Assembly (NCBI GenBank): GCA_964432885.1
Contig: CAYSPG010000009.1
Location: 78,434 to 142,433, forward strand
Reading direction: 5' to 3'
Source: CAYSPG01 sp964432885
GTDB taxonomy: Bacteria > Bacteroidota > Bacteroidia > AKYH767-A > OLB10
DNA length: 64,000 nt
Position numbers and translations under genes: made by a program. Positions within the stretch are counted from its first letter, which is position 1. Each line of letters opens with the position of its first letter. Below the pieces are notes generated by a model. It did no database searches. It saw only the letters and a list, made by a program, of their open reading frames with translations, and was not told where the DNA came from. This document shows positions 17,554 to 25,257 of the stretch, in pieces.

Positions 17554-19086
17554 ATGAGCAATAAGCTACGCACATTTGGTTTATTTATACTTTTATTAAT
17601 GGCTAAAAATATTCAGGCGCAAAATAAAACAGCACCCCAGGCTACCAACTTTCCATATTGCACCCACTACCAAATTTTTGTGCGCTCGTTTGCCGATGCC
17701 AATGGCGATGGCATTGGTGACTTAAAAGGTATTACTGCTAAATGGGATTACCTGAATGGGTTAGGTATTGAAAGCATTTTGCTTTCTCCAATTTTTGCTT
17801 CGCCATCGTATCACAAATACGATGTTACAGATTATTACAAACTTGACAGCGAGTATGGCGATACCGAGTGGTTTGAATCATTTATAAAAGACGCGCACAA
17901 GCACAACATAAAAGTTATTCTCGACTTGCCGCTAAATCATTGCAGCAAAAAGCACCCTTGGTTTATTGATGCTGTAAAAAATCCCAACAGCCCATACCGC
18001 GATTATTTTATCTGGGCCGATACACCCGGCACCGACAAAGAGCACTGGCATCAACCAAAAGATGCAAAGGGAAAATATTACTATGGATACTTTTCGCCTG
18101 ATATGCCCGATTTAAATTATGATAACGACTCGGTAGTAAACGAAGCAATTAAAATTGCAGCCTTTTGGCTTAAACAAAAAAAAGTGGATGGATTTAGATT
18201 AGACGCTGCACAACACATCTTTGACGATAAGAAAAAAACCATTGCCTTTTGGAAAAAATTTAAAGAAGCATGTATTGAGATTAACCCCCATGTTTTTTTG
18301 GTAGGAGAAGTTGGAAACTCATTTGAAGTAATTGGCCCTTACCTGCAATCATCCATGAGCGCTTGTTTTAATTTTGATTTGTCATCGGCAATTTTAGATA
18401 TGATAAAAACCGAAACTGCCGATGGTTTTAACAAAAAGGTTCAAAAAATACAATCGTATTATTCTTTATACAACAAAAACTTTTTTGATGCCACATTTAT
18501 TACCAATCATGACCAGGAAAGAGTTATGAGCCAGCTTAATGATAATGCCGACAAAGCCATACTTGCCGCGGCACTAATGTTTACCCTGCCGGGGCAGCCA
18601 TTTATTTATTATGGCGAAGAAATTGGCATGAAAGGAAAAAAACCTGACGAGCATATTCGCGAGCCTATGCTTTTTGACGAACCCAAATACGATGAAATGC
18701 GCCCAAAATGGATAAAGCCCATTTACAGTAATGACGAAACTGTTGCCAATGTAGAAAAACAAAAACAGGAATTTGCATCCATACTAAGCCGTTACCAGCA
18801 GCTTATTTTATTAAGAAAAGGTATTGCTGCATTAACGGCAGGTAACTTTGAGCCACTTCAGCTTAACACCAATGATGCTGTTGGCTTTTTCAGAACTTAC
18901 AATGCGCAACGATGCCTGGTGCTGCATAATGTTACTTCAAAGGAAGTAACGCTTGTCTTATCCGAATCCGAAAAAAATTACACCCAATCACTTTATCAAA
19001 CTTCAAAAGCATCTACCGTTGCTAACGGAAAAATAACACTTGCACCCTACTCATCCATTGTGTTACGCCAACCTGTTGCTAAATAA
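17554..19086 (+). CDS. Secreted GH13 alpha-amylase-family glycoside hydrolase
   Basis: This 510-residue enzyme has a signal peptide (core LFILLLMA, cleavage after IQAQ near residue 23) and no T9SS sorting domain, so it is expected in the periplasm. It shows the GH13 catalytic regions: DLPLNHCS (region I, about 124-131), GFRLDAA with the nucleophile D217, VFLVGEVG with the acid/base E252, and FITNHDQER with H319 and D320. The DANGDGIGDLKGI block near residues 48-60 is the calcium-site and oligo-1,6/alpha-glucosidase-like signature, so alpha-1,4/1,6 glucan or sucrose-type substrates are possible. It is the first gene of an apparent operon: its stop is 6 bp before the xylF-like gene. The exact specificity cannot be read from the motifs. 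Confidence 0.92.
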   Translation: MSNKLRTFGLFILLLMAKNIQAQNKTAPQATNFPYCTHYQIFVRSFADANGDGIGDLKGITAKWDYLNGLGIESILLSPIFASPSYHKYDVTDYYKLDSEYGDTEWFESFIKDAHKHNIKVILDLPLNHCSKKHPWFIDAVKNPNSPYRDYFIWADTPGTDKEHWHQPKDAKGKYYYGYFSPDMPDLNYDNDSVVNEAIKIAAFWLKQKKVDGFRLDAAQHIFDDKKKTIAFWKKFKEACIEINPHVFLVGEVGNSFEVIGPYLQSSMSACFNFDLSSAILDMIKTETADGFNKKVQKIQSYYSLYNKNFFDATFITNHDQERVMSQLNDNADKAILAAALMFTLPGQPFIYYGEEIGMKGKKPDEHIREPMLFDEPKYDEMRPKWIKPIYSNDETVANVEKQKQEFASILSRYQQLILLRKGIAALTAGNFEPLQLNTNDAVGFFRTYNAQRCLVLHNVTSKEVTLVLSESEKNYTQSLYQTSKASTVANGKITLAPYSSIVLRQPVAK

Positions 19087-19092
19087 TTTAAC

Positions 19093-20094
19093 ATGAACAA
19101 AAACATACTTATTGCACTTGCTGCCACACTTTTATTTGCATGCAGCCCAAAAAAGAAAAACAAACTGCGCATTGGCCTTGCAATGGACACCTATACGGAA
19201 GAGCGCTGGAAAAAAGACGGCACATTTTTTAAAGAGCGTGCCGAACAATTAGGTGCCGAAGTAATAGTGCAGGTATGCAATGGAAATGAACAATTACAAA
19301 ACGAACAAATAGAAAACCTGCTTACTTCGGGTATTGATGTGCTTGTTATTGTTCCTCACAACAGCAAAACCACAGCCATTGGCGTAAACTCGGCACACAA
19401 AAGCGGCATTAAAGCCATTGCTTACGACAGGTTAATTCGCGATTGCGATTTGGATTATTACGTATCGTTTGATGCCGAAAAGGTGGGCGAGATGCAGGCA
19501 AAGTATTTATTAGACAAGGCGCCAACAGGAAACTATGTTGTGCTGGCCGGTTCGCCTACGGATGAAAACGCCTATTCGTTTCGCAAAGGACAGATGAATG
19601 TTTTGCAACCAGCCATTGACAGCGGAAAAATAAATGTGGTGCTTGACCAGTTTATAAAAGACTGGTTGCCCATTGAGGGATTAAAACAAACACAAAATGC
19701 ACTTACCCTTGCCGAAAACAATATTGCAGCCATAGTAGCCAGCAATGATGGGCTTGCAAGCGGGGCAATACAGGCATTGCTTGAGCAAAAACTTGAAGGA
19801 AAAGTTTTTGTTTCGGGGCAAGATGCCGAGCAGGCTGCCATACAACGTATTATTGACGGCACACAAAGCATGACCATTTATAAACCGCTTAAAAAGCTGG
19901 CGTACACCGCTGCCGAACTTGCCTTTGCCGTTGCTAAAGGCGAAAAACCAAACAACACCAACAGCAAAACCAACAATGGCAAAGTTGAAGTACCTTCCAT
20001 TTTAATTGAATCAACAGTGGTTGATAAAAACAACATTAAAGAAACCGTAATTGCCGATGGGTTTATTGATGCAACCAAACTCACCGGATTATAA
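19093..20094 (+). CDS. xylF: Sugar ABC transporter substrate-binding lipoprotein, XylF-like
   Basis: This 333-residue protein is a type I periplasmic binding protein. The N-terminus is a lipoprotein signal with lipobox LFAC (Cys at 17), so it is anchored to a membrane rather than free. Its sequence closely follows E. coli XylF: LGLAMDTYTEERWKKDG, NGNEQLQNEQIENL, AYDRLIRDCDLDYYVSFD, EKVGEMQAKYLLDK, VASNDGLASGAIQALL, VSGQDAEQAAIQRII and MTIYKPLKKLA all have direct counterparts. Xylose or a related aldose is therefore the likely ligand, though the link to a GH13 gene leaves glucose possible. It sits 6 bp after the GH13 gene and 36 bp before the ATPase. Confidence 0.9.
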   Translation: MNKNILIALAATLLFACSPKKKNKLRIGLAMDTYTEERWKKDGTFFKERAEQLGAEVIVQVCNGNEQLQNEQIENLLTSGIDVLVIVPHNSKTTAIGVNSAHKSGIKAIAYDRLIRDCDLDYYVSFDAEKVGEMQAKYLLDKAPTGNYVVLAGSPTDENAYSFRKGQMNVLQPAIDSGKINVVLDQFIKDWLPIEGLKQTQNALTLAENNIAAIVASNDGLASGAIQALLEQKLEGKVFVSGQDAEQAAIQRIIDGTQSMTIYKPLKKLAYTAAELAFAVAKGEKPNNTNSKTNNGKVEVPSILIESTVVDKNNIKETVIADGFIDATKLTGL

Positions 20095-20130
20095 ACTAAA
20101 AAACAACCCTTAACCGTCATTACTTTTTTA

Positions 20131-21630
20131 ATGAGCTTAGAAATTAAAAATATAAGCAAATCATTTGGCGAAATATCTGTGCTTAACAATGTTTCGCTAC
20201 AAATCAATGAAGGTGAAATTCACGCAGTGTGTGGCGAAAACGGTGCCGGCAAGTCAACCCTGATGAAAATTATTGCAGGCGTTTATCCATACGGTACGTA
20301 TAATGGCGATGTGTTTTTTACTAATGAGTCTTGTAAATTTTATTCAATTAACGACAGCGAAAAAAAAGGCATTGCCATAATTGCGCAGGAACTTGCGCTG
20401 GTTCCTGAAATGAACATTGCCGAAAATATTTTTTTGGGTCGCGAGCCGCACAAGTACCTGATGGTGGATGAAAAACAAATGCACCTGCAGGCAAAAAAAA
20501 TTATACAGCAGCTTGGCATACATGCCGATACCCACACACCTGTAAAAAACCTGAGCACAGGCATGCAGCAGCTTGTCGAAATTGCAAAGGCGCTTTCAAA
20601 ACAAACCAAATGCCTGTTGCTTGATGAGCCTACATCAGCACTTACCGAAAAAGAAACCGAAACGCTTATTAAAATATTATTTGAGCTAAAGGCGCAAGGC
20701 ATCACCCTTATTATTATATCCCATAAACTAAAAGAGATTTTGCGCCTTGCCGACAACATTACTGTGCTGCGCGATGGAAAAGTATCAGGAACTCTAACAA
20801 AAGAAAACGCAACAGAAGAAAAAATAATTTCGTTAATGGTTGGCCGCACGCTTACCGACTTTTATCATAAAGAAAAAAACGAGAAAGGAAAATCTGTACT
20901 CCAAACCAAAAACCTATTTGCATCAGGTGGAAATAAAAAAGTGCTTTCAGATATTTCAATTGAAGTATGCCAAGGTGAGATTGTAGGTCTTGCAGGATTA
21001 ATGGGCTCAGGCCGTACCGAATTGCTCGAAACAATTTTTGGTGCTGATGCCATTGCAAAAACAAATGGAGAAATATTTTTTTGCGGTGAAATGATTAGCG
21101 ATGCTTCGCCCGCCTTATCCATTGAAAAGGGAATGTCGCTGGTTACCGAAGACCGAAAGCTTACGGGATTGTTTTTACACCAGCCGGTTTACTTCAACTC
21201 CACCATATCATGGTTAAGTGGTGTAATTAAAAAACTATTGCTACCTCACAATGAGATAGAAAAAACCCAAACAGCATCACAGCAATTAAATATTAAAACA
21301 ACTTCGGTGGTCAACCAGCCGGTTGGTGAATTAAGCGGAGGCAATCAGCAAAAAGTTTTGCTTGCACGATGTTTAATGACAAATCCAAAACTTATACTGC
21401 TTGATGAACCAACACGCGGAATAGACATTGGCGCTAAAGCAGAAATTTATGATTTGTTAAACACACAGGTAAAAAAGGGTACAGCTGTTTTAATAGCATC
21501 AAGCGACCTTTTGGAATTATTAGGTTTGTGTGATAAAATATATGTTATGAGCAATGGCACTATAACAGGTTGCGTTAGCCGCAAGGATGCAACTGAAGAA
21601 AAAATAATGGCAATGGCAACAATAAATTAA
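20131..21630 (+). CDS. xylG: Sugar ABC transporter ATP-binding protein, XylG-like (two ABC domains)
   Basis: This 499-residue protein carries two fused ABC domains, as in XylG, MglA and RbsA. The first has Walker A GENGAGKST (about 35-43), signature LSTGMQQLVEIAKAL, and Walker B LLLDEPTSALT. The second has a degenerate Walker A (GLMGSGRTEL), signature LSGGNQQKVLLARCL and Walker B LLDEPTRGID, which is the normal asymmetry of this class. It powers uptake through the permease encoded 29 bp downstream. It is a peripheral inner-membrane protein. The gene order binding protein, ATPase, permease is that of xylFGH. Confidence 0.93.
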   Translation: MSLEIKNISKSFGEISVLNNVSLQINEGEIHAVCGENGAGKSTLMKIIAGVYPYGTYNGDVFFTNESCKFYSINDSEKKGIAIIAQELALVPEMNIAENIFLGREPHKYLMVDEKQMHLQAKKIIQQLGIHADTHTPVKNLSTGMQQLVEIAKALSKQTKCLLLDEPTSALTEKETETLIKILFELKAQGITLIIISHKLKEILRLADNITVLRDGKVSGTLTKENATEEKIISLMVGRTLTDFYHKEKNEKGKSVLQTKNLFASGGNKKVLSDISIEVCQGEIVGLAGLMGSGRTELLETIFGADAIAKTNGEIFFCGEMISDASPALSIEKGMSLVTEDRKLTGLFLHQPVYFNSTISWLSGVIKKLLLPHNEIEKTQTASQQLNIKTTSVVNQPVGELSGGNQQKVLLARCLMTNPKLILLDEPTRGIDIGAKAEIYDLLNTQVKKGTAVLIASSDLLELLGLCDKIYVMSNGTITGCVSRKDATEEKIMAMATIN

Positions 21631-21659
21631 CCTTTTACTGTTTGTGACTACTTAAAGAA

Positions 21660-22763
21660 ATGAAAAAACTATTGCAACATCGCGAATATTTATTGCTTGC
21701 AGTTATAGCCGTGCTCTGGCTTTTGCTTTGGAGTGCTACCGATGGTATTTTTTTAAGCACGCGCAATATTTCCAATTTATTTTCGCAAACAGCTATAGTT
21801 GGCATACTGGCATGTGGAATGGTGCTGGTAATAGTTGCCGGACAAATTGATTTATCTGCCGGCAGCGTGGTGGCATTAACAGGTGGCATTGCTGCTGCAT
21901 TTAATGTTTGGCAATATCAATTGTCGGCCACCAATTCCATTTTGGTTTCTATTTTAACCGGAATCCTGATTGGAGCCATAACAGGCATTCTGGTGGCCTA
22001 TGCAAACATACCGGCCTTTATTGTTACACTTGGCGGCATGCTTATTTACCGTGGTGTTATCAAAGGAATTACACAAGGCGAAACCATTGGGCCCATTAGC
22101 GAAACGTTTCAATACATTGGCAGCGATTTTATAAATGAAATTGTTGGATGGATGTTACTTCTAGTATTTGCGGTGTTCCTTTTTATTTCATTTCGTGTTA
22201 ACAAAAAAAATAATCCTGAAAGCAAAACTTCTGTAGCAAAACCTGTTTTTGTATTGCTTCTTTCTGTTGCCTTTGTTGCAGTACTAAATAGTTATAACGG
22301 TATTCCCATACCGGTATTTATTTTGCTTGTGATAGCAGCACTCATGATTTTTATCACCAATAAAACCACCTTTGGCCGTTATGTTTACGCTGTGGGAGGC
22401 AATAAAGAAGCTGCCTTTTATGCCGGCATCAACAGCAGGCGTGTAATGCTGTATGTGTTTATGCTGATGGGAGTTTTATCAGCAATAGCAGGTATAATTT
22501 ACACCGCGCGTTTGGGCAATGCAACACCAAGCGCTGGCCGTAATTTAGAGTTGGATGCTATTGCTGCCTGTGTTATTGGCGGCACCAGTTTATCGGGAGG
22601 CAAAGGTACCATAACAGGAGCACTTGCCGGAGCGCTTATCATGTCATCGCTTGATAACGGAATGAGTTTGATGAACATTTCGGATTTTGCACAAGACATT
22701 ATAAAAGGGTTGATTTTAATTACTGCTGTTGGAATGGATTTTTATTCAACTAAGAAAAATTAA
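21660..22763 (+). CDS. xylH: Sugar ABC transporter permease, XylH-like
   Basis: This 367-residue integral membrane protein has about ten hydrophobic segments. It shows the branched-chain/monosaccharide permease pattern: GMVLVIVAGQIDLSAGSVVAL near residues 57-78, AFIVTLGGMLIYRGV (about 118-132), and the ATPase-contact region NSRRVMLYVFMLMGVLSAIAG followed by GRNLELDAIAACVIGGTSLSGGKG. It is the last clear member of the GH13-xylF-xylG-xylH operon; the next gene is 72 bp away. No sugar kinase, isomerase or transcriptional regulator is linked to it. Confidence 0.92.
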   Translation: MKKLLQHREYLLLAVIAVLWLLLWSATDGIFLSTRNISNLFSQTAIVGILACGMVLVIVAGQIDLSAGSVVALTGGIAAAFNVWQYQLSATNSILVSILTGILIGAITGILVAYANIPAFIVTLGGMLIYRGVIKGITQGETIGPISETFQYIGSDFINEIVGWMLLLVFAVFLFISFRVNKKNNPESKTSVAKPVFVLLLSVAFVAVLNSYNGIPIPVFILLVIAALMIFITNKTTFGRYVYAVGGNKEAAFYAGINSRRVMLYVFMLMGVLSAIAGIIYTARLGNATPSAGRNLELDAIAACVIGGTSLSGGKGTITGALAGALIMSSLDNGMSLMNISDFAQDIIKGLILITAVGMDFYSTKKN

Positions 22764-22835
22764 CTTTTGATTTAACGTTTCATTTTTCTTTCGATAAACA
22801 TATTTTTTATTTCTTTAAATAAAATTTTGTGTGCA

Positions 22836-24494
22836 ATGATTAAAAAAATTTTACTGGCCGTTGCGCCTGTTTTCTTTTCGTTAACTGCCTTTGCGCAATT
22901 AGGAAGTGGAAAAACAGCCTTTACACAATCCGACTCGCTTCGCGGAACACTTACCAGCTTGCGAACCTGCTATGATGTAATTTACTACGATTTAAATGCA
23001 GATGTAAATATTTCAGACGAAAGCATCAGCGGATTTAACCGGATTTATTTTAAAGCACAAACCGATTTTGACAAAATGCAAATTGACTTGTTTAAAAACA
23101 TGGAGGTGGATAAAATAAGTTTTGAAAACCATGATTCGCTTAACTACATACGTAATGAAGGCGCTGTTTTTATTTCGCTGCCGCGAAAAATTAAAAAAGG
23201 TGAATCGGCCACACTTACTTTTTATTACCAGGGCAAGCCCAGAAAGGGTTTGATTTTGCCCTGGGATGGAGGCTTTAGCTGGCGAAAAGATGTTGATGGC
23301 AATCCATGGATAACTGTGGCATGCCAGGGTACAGGAGCAAGTTTATGGTGGCCATGCAAAGAACATCAAAGCGATGAACCTGACAGCATGAGCATACGCA
23401 TAACCGTTCCTGATACGCTGATGGATATTTCTAACGGGCGATTACGCGAAACAAAAAATGTAGCCGGAAATAAAAAACAGTTTCACTGGTTTGTTAGTTA
23501 CCCTATTAATAATTACAACGTAACATTAAACATTGGCAAGTTTGAACACTTTACCGATTTTCACATTAATGGAAATGACACACTAACGCTTGATTACTAT
23601 GTAAAGAAAAATAATCTTGAAAAAGCAAAAGAGCAGTTTAAAGAAGTTAAACCGATGCTTCAGTGTTTTGAAAATTATTTTGGCAAGTATCCTTTTTACC
23701 GCGATGGGTACAAACTAATTGAAACCCCTTACCTGGGTATGGAGCATCAAAGCGCCATTGCTTACGGTAATCAATATAAACAGGGCTACCTTGGAAAAGA
23801 TTATTACAATGCAGGCACACAATGGGATTACATCATCATACACGAAAGCGCGCACGAATGGTGGGGCAATAACATTACCACAAAAGACATTGCCGATATG
23901 TGGGTACACGAAGGATTTGGCTCTTATGCCGAAGTACTTTATACAAAATGCGCAATGGGCGATGAAGCATCAAAAAAGTACTGCTATGCACAGCGAAACA
24001 AAGTTGGAAACAAACAACCCGTTATTGGAAATTATAATGTAAACCACGAAGGCTCAGGCGATATGTATCCTAAAGGAAGCTTGATGCTAAACACCATACA
24101 CCATATCATAGCAAACGACTCAGTGTGGTTTTCTATTTTAAAAGGATTGCAAAAAACATTTGCATATCAAACGGTAACATCAGCCGATGTAGAAAATTAT
24201 ATCATCAGGCAATCGGGCAAAAACCTGGCACCTGTTTTTGACCAATACCTTAGGCATACCCAAATACCTGTTTTTGAATACGAGGTGGTAAGCGAAAATC
24301 CTGTTGTGATTAATTACCGCTGGAAAACGGACGTAACAAATTTTGAAATGCCTGCCATAATAAAAACCGCCAACGACATTGTTAAAACCATTTATCCCAC
24401 CAACCAATTCCAAACCATTACACTTGACATAAAAAAAGAAAATGAGTTTATTGTTGATGATGCATCCTTTTATATTAAAGTTGAAAAGAAGTAG
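22836..24494 (+). CDS. Exported M1-family zinc metallopeptidase (aminopeptidase N type)
   Basis: This 552-residue protein has a signal peptide (MIKKILLAVAPVFFSLTAFAQ). The N-terminal beta domain (about 40-240) is followed by the thermolysin-like catalytic domain with the zinc motif HESAHEWW (H336, E337, H340) and the third ligand E359 in WVHEGFGSYAE, an 18-residue spacing standard for M1. The conserved exopeptidase block GxMEx appears as YLGMEHQSAIAYG. It lacks the long C-terminal helical domain of PepN, giving the short two-domain form common in Bacteroidota. It should trim peptides from their N-terminus in the periplasm. The ATG at 22836 is preferred to an in-frame TTG at 22827 because it gives a clean signal peptide. 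It ends 12 bp from convergent ribE. Confidence 0.93.
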   Translation: MIKKILLAVAPVFFSLTAFAQLGSGKTAFTQSDSLRGTLTSLRTCYDVIYYDLNADVNISDESISGFNRIYFKAQTDFDKMQIDLFKNMEVDKISFENHDSLNYIRNEGAVFISLPRKIKKGESATLTFYYQGKPRKGLILPWDGGFSWRKDVDGNPWITVACQGTGASLWWPCKEHQSDEPDSMSIRITVPDTLMDISNGRLRETKNVAGNKKQFHWFVSYPINNYNVTLNIGKFEHFTDFHINGNDTLTLDYYVKKNNLEKAKEQFKEVKPMLQCFENYFGKYPFYRDGYKLIETPYLGMEHQSAIAYGNQYKQGYLGKDYYNAGTQWDYIIIHESAHEWWGNNITTKDIADMWVHEGFGSYAEVLYTKCAMGDEASKKYCYAQRNKVGNKQPVIGNYNVNHEGSGDMYPKGSLMLNTIHHIIANDSVWFSILKGLQKTFAYQTVTSADVENYIIRQSGKNLAPVFDQYLRHTQIPVFEYEVVSENPVVINYRWKTDVTNFEMPAIIKTANDIVKTIYPTNQFQTITLDIKKENEFIVDDASFYIKVEKK

Positions 24495-24506
24495 TGCTCA
24501 CACTGT

Positions 24507-25124
24507 TTAGGTATGATGCATCTTCAAAAGCCTAGCCACATACTTTCCTATAATATCAAACTCCACATTTACCACATCGCCTGTTTTTAAAAAATTAAAT
24601 GTGGTGTGCAAAAAAGTGTAAGGAATAATTGCCACTGAAAATAAATTGTCTTTTGCTTCAACAACGGTTAGGCTTACCCCGTTTACAGTTACGCTTCCTT
24701 TTTCTACTATTAAAGCATTACTGGTACTACGACTTTGAGTCGTGGCACCAGTTTCGAAAGTAAATAAATGGCTACCGTTTTTATTTTCAATTTTAGTGCA
24801 CACTGCTCTTGCATCCACATGGCCTTGCACTATGTGCCCGTCAAGGCGTGTGGTCATTAGCATTCCGCGCTCCAGGTTTATTTTGTCTCCGGCCTTTAAA
24901 AATTTAAGATTGGTTTTTTGTAATGTTTCATCAATGGCAGTAACCGTGTATTTTTTTTGCACCGCATCCACGCTGGTTACTGTTAAACACACTCCGTTAT
25001 GCGCTACACTTTGGTCCACCTTTAGTTCCGGTGCAAATTCAGCATTAATGGTAAGGGTCATGTTACTCCCCTCGTTTGCCACTTCAGCAACGCTACCTGT
25101 TTGCTCTATAATTCCTGTAAACAT
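24507..25124 (-). CDS. ribE: Riboflavin synthase, alpha chain
   Basis: This 205-residue protein has the two tandem lumazine-binding beta-barrels of riboflavin synthase, which dismutates two 6,7-dimethyl-8-ribityllumazine molecules into riboflavin and an aminopyrimidine. The N-terminal MFTGIIEQTG is the invariant start, followed by NGVCLTV (about 43-49). The second barrel begins near DGHIVQGHVDA (about 95-105) and contains VNGVSLTV. It acts as a cytoplasmic trimer. Other rib genes are not in the window. An FMN riboswitch is not visible upstream in the 130 bp before the next gene. Confidence 0.96.
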   Translation of the reverse strand: MFTGIIEQTGSVAEVANEGSNMTLTINAEFAPELKVDQSVAHNGVCLTVTSVDAVQKKYTVTAIDETLQKTNLKFLKAGDKINLERGMLMTTRLDGHIVQGHVDARAVCTKIENKNGSHLFTFETGATTQSRSTSNALIVEKGSVTVNGVSLTVVEAKDNLFSVAIIPYTFLHTTFNFLKTGDVVNVEFDIIGKYVARLLKMHHT

Positions 25125-25224
25125 AGGTTCATTGTTAAATCGTTTTATTGTTAAATTGTTGTGAGCAACTTATTAGCACTGCACAAAAATTTAAAACTAC
25201 ATGGTGTCATTGCACTTTCGCATT

Positions 25225-25257
25225 CCCCTCTCCTTTGGAGAGGGGTTAGGGGTGAGG
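25225..25257. repeat. Dispersed palindromic repeat, copy 1 (intergenic)
   Basis: CCCCTCTCC-TTT-GGAGAGGGG (25225-25245) is a perfect palindrome with 9-bp arms, followed by TTAGGGGTGAGG. It directly abuts the stop codon of the surface-protein gene at 25258. A diverged copy is inside the GH3 gene at 37902. This element type is familiar from many Bacteroidota genomes, where it often encodes peptides such as SPLLWRG or PLSEGEG. Confidence 0.85.
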
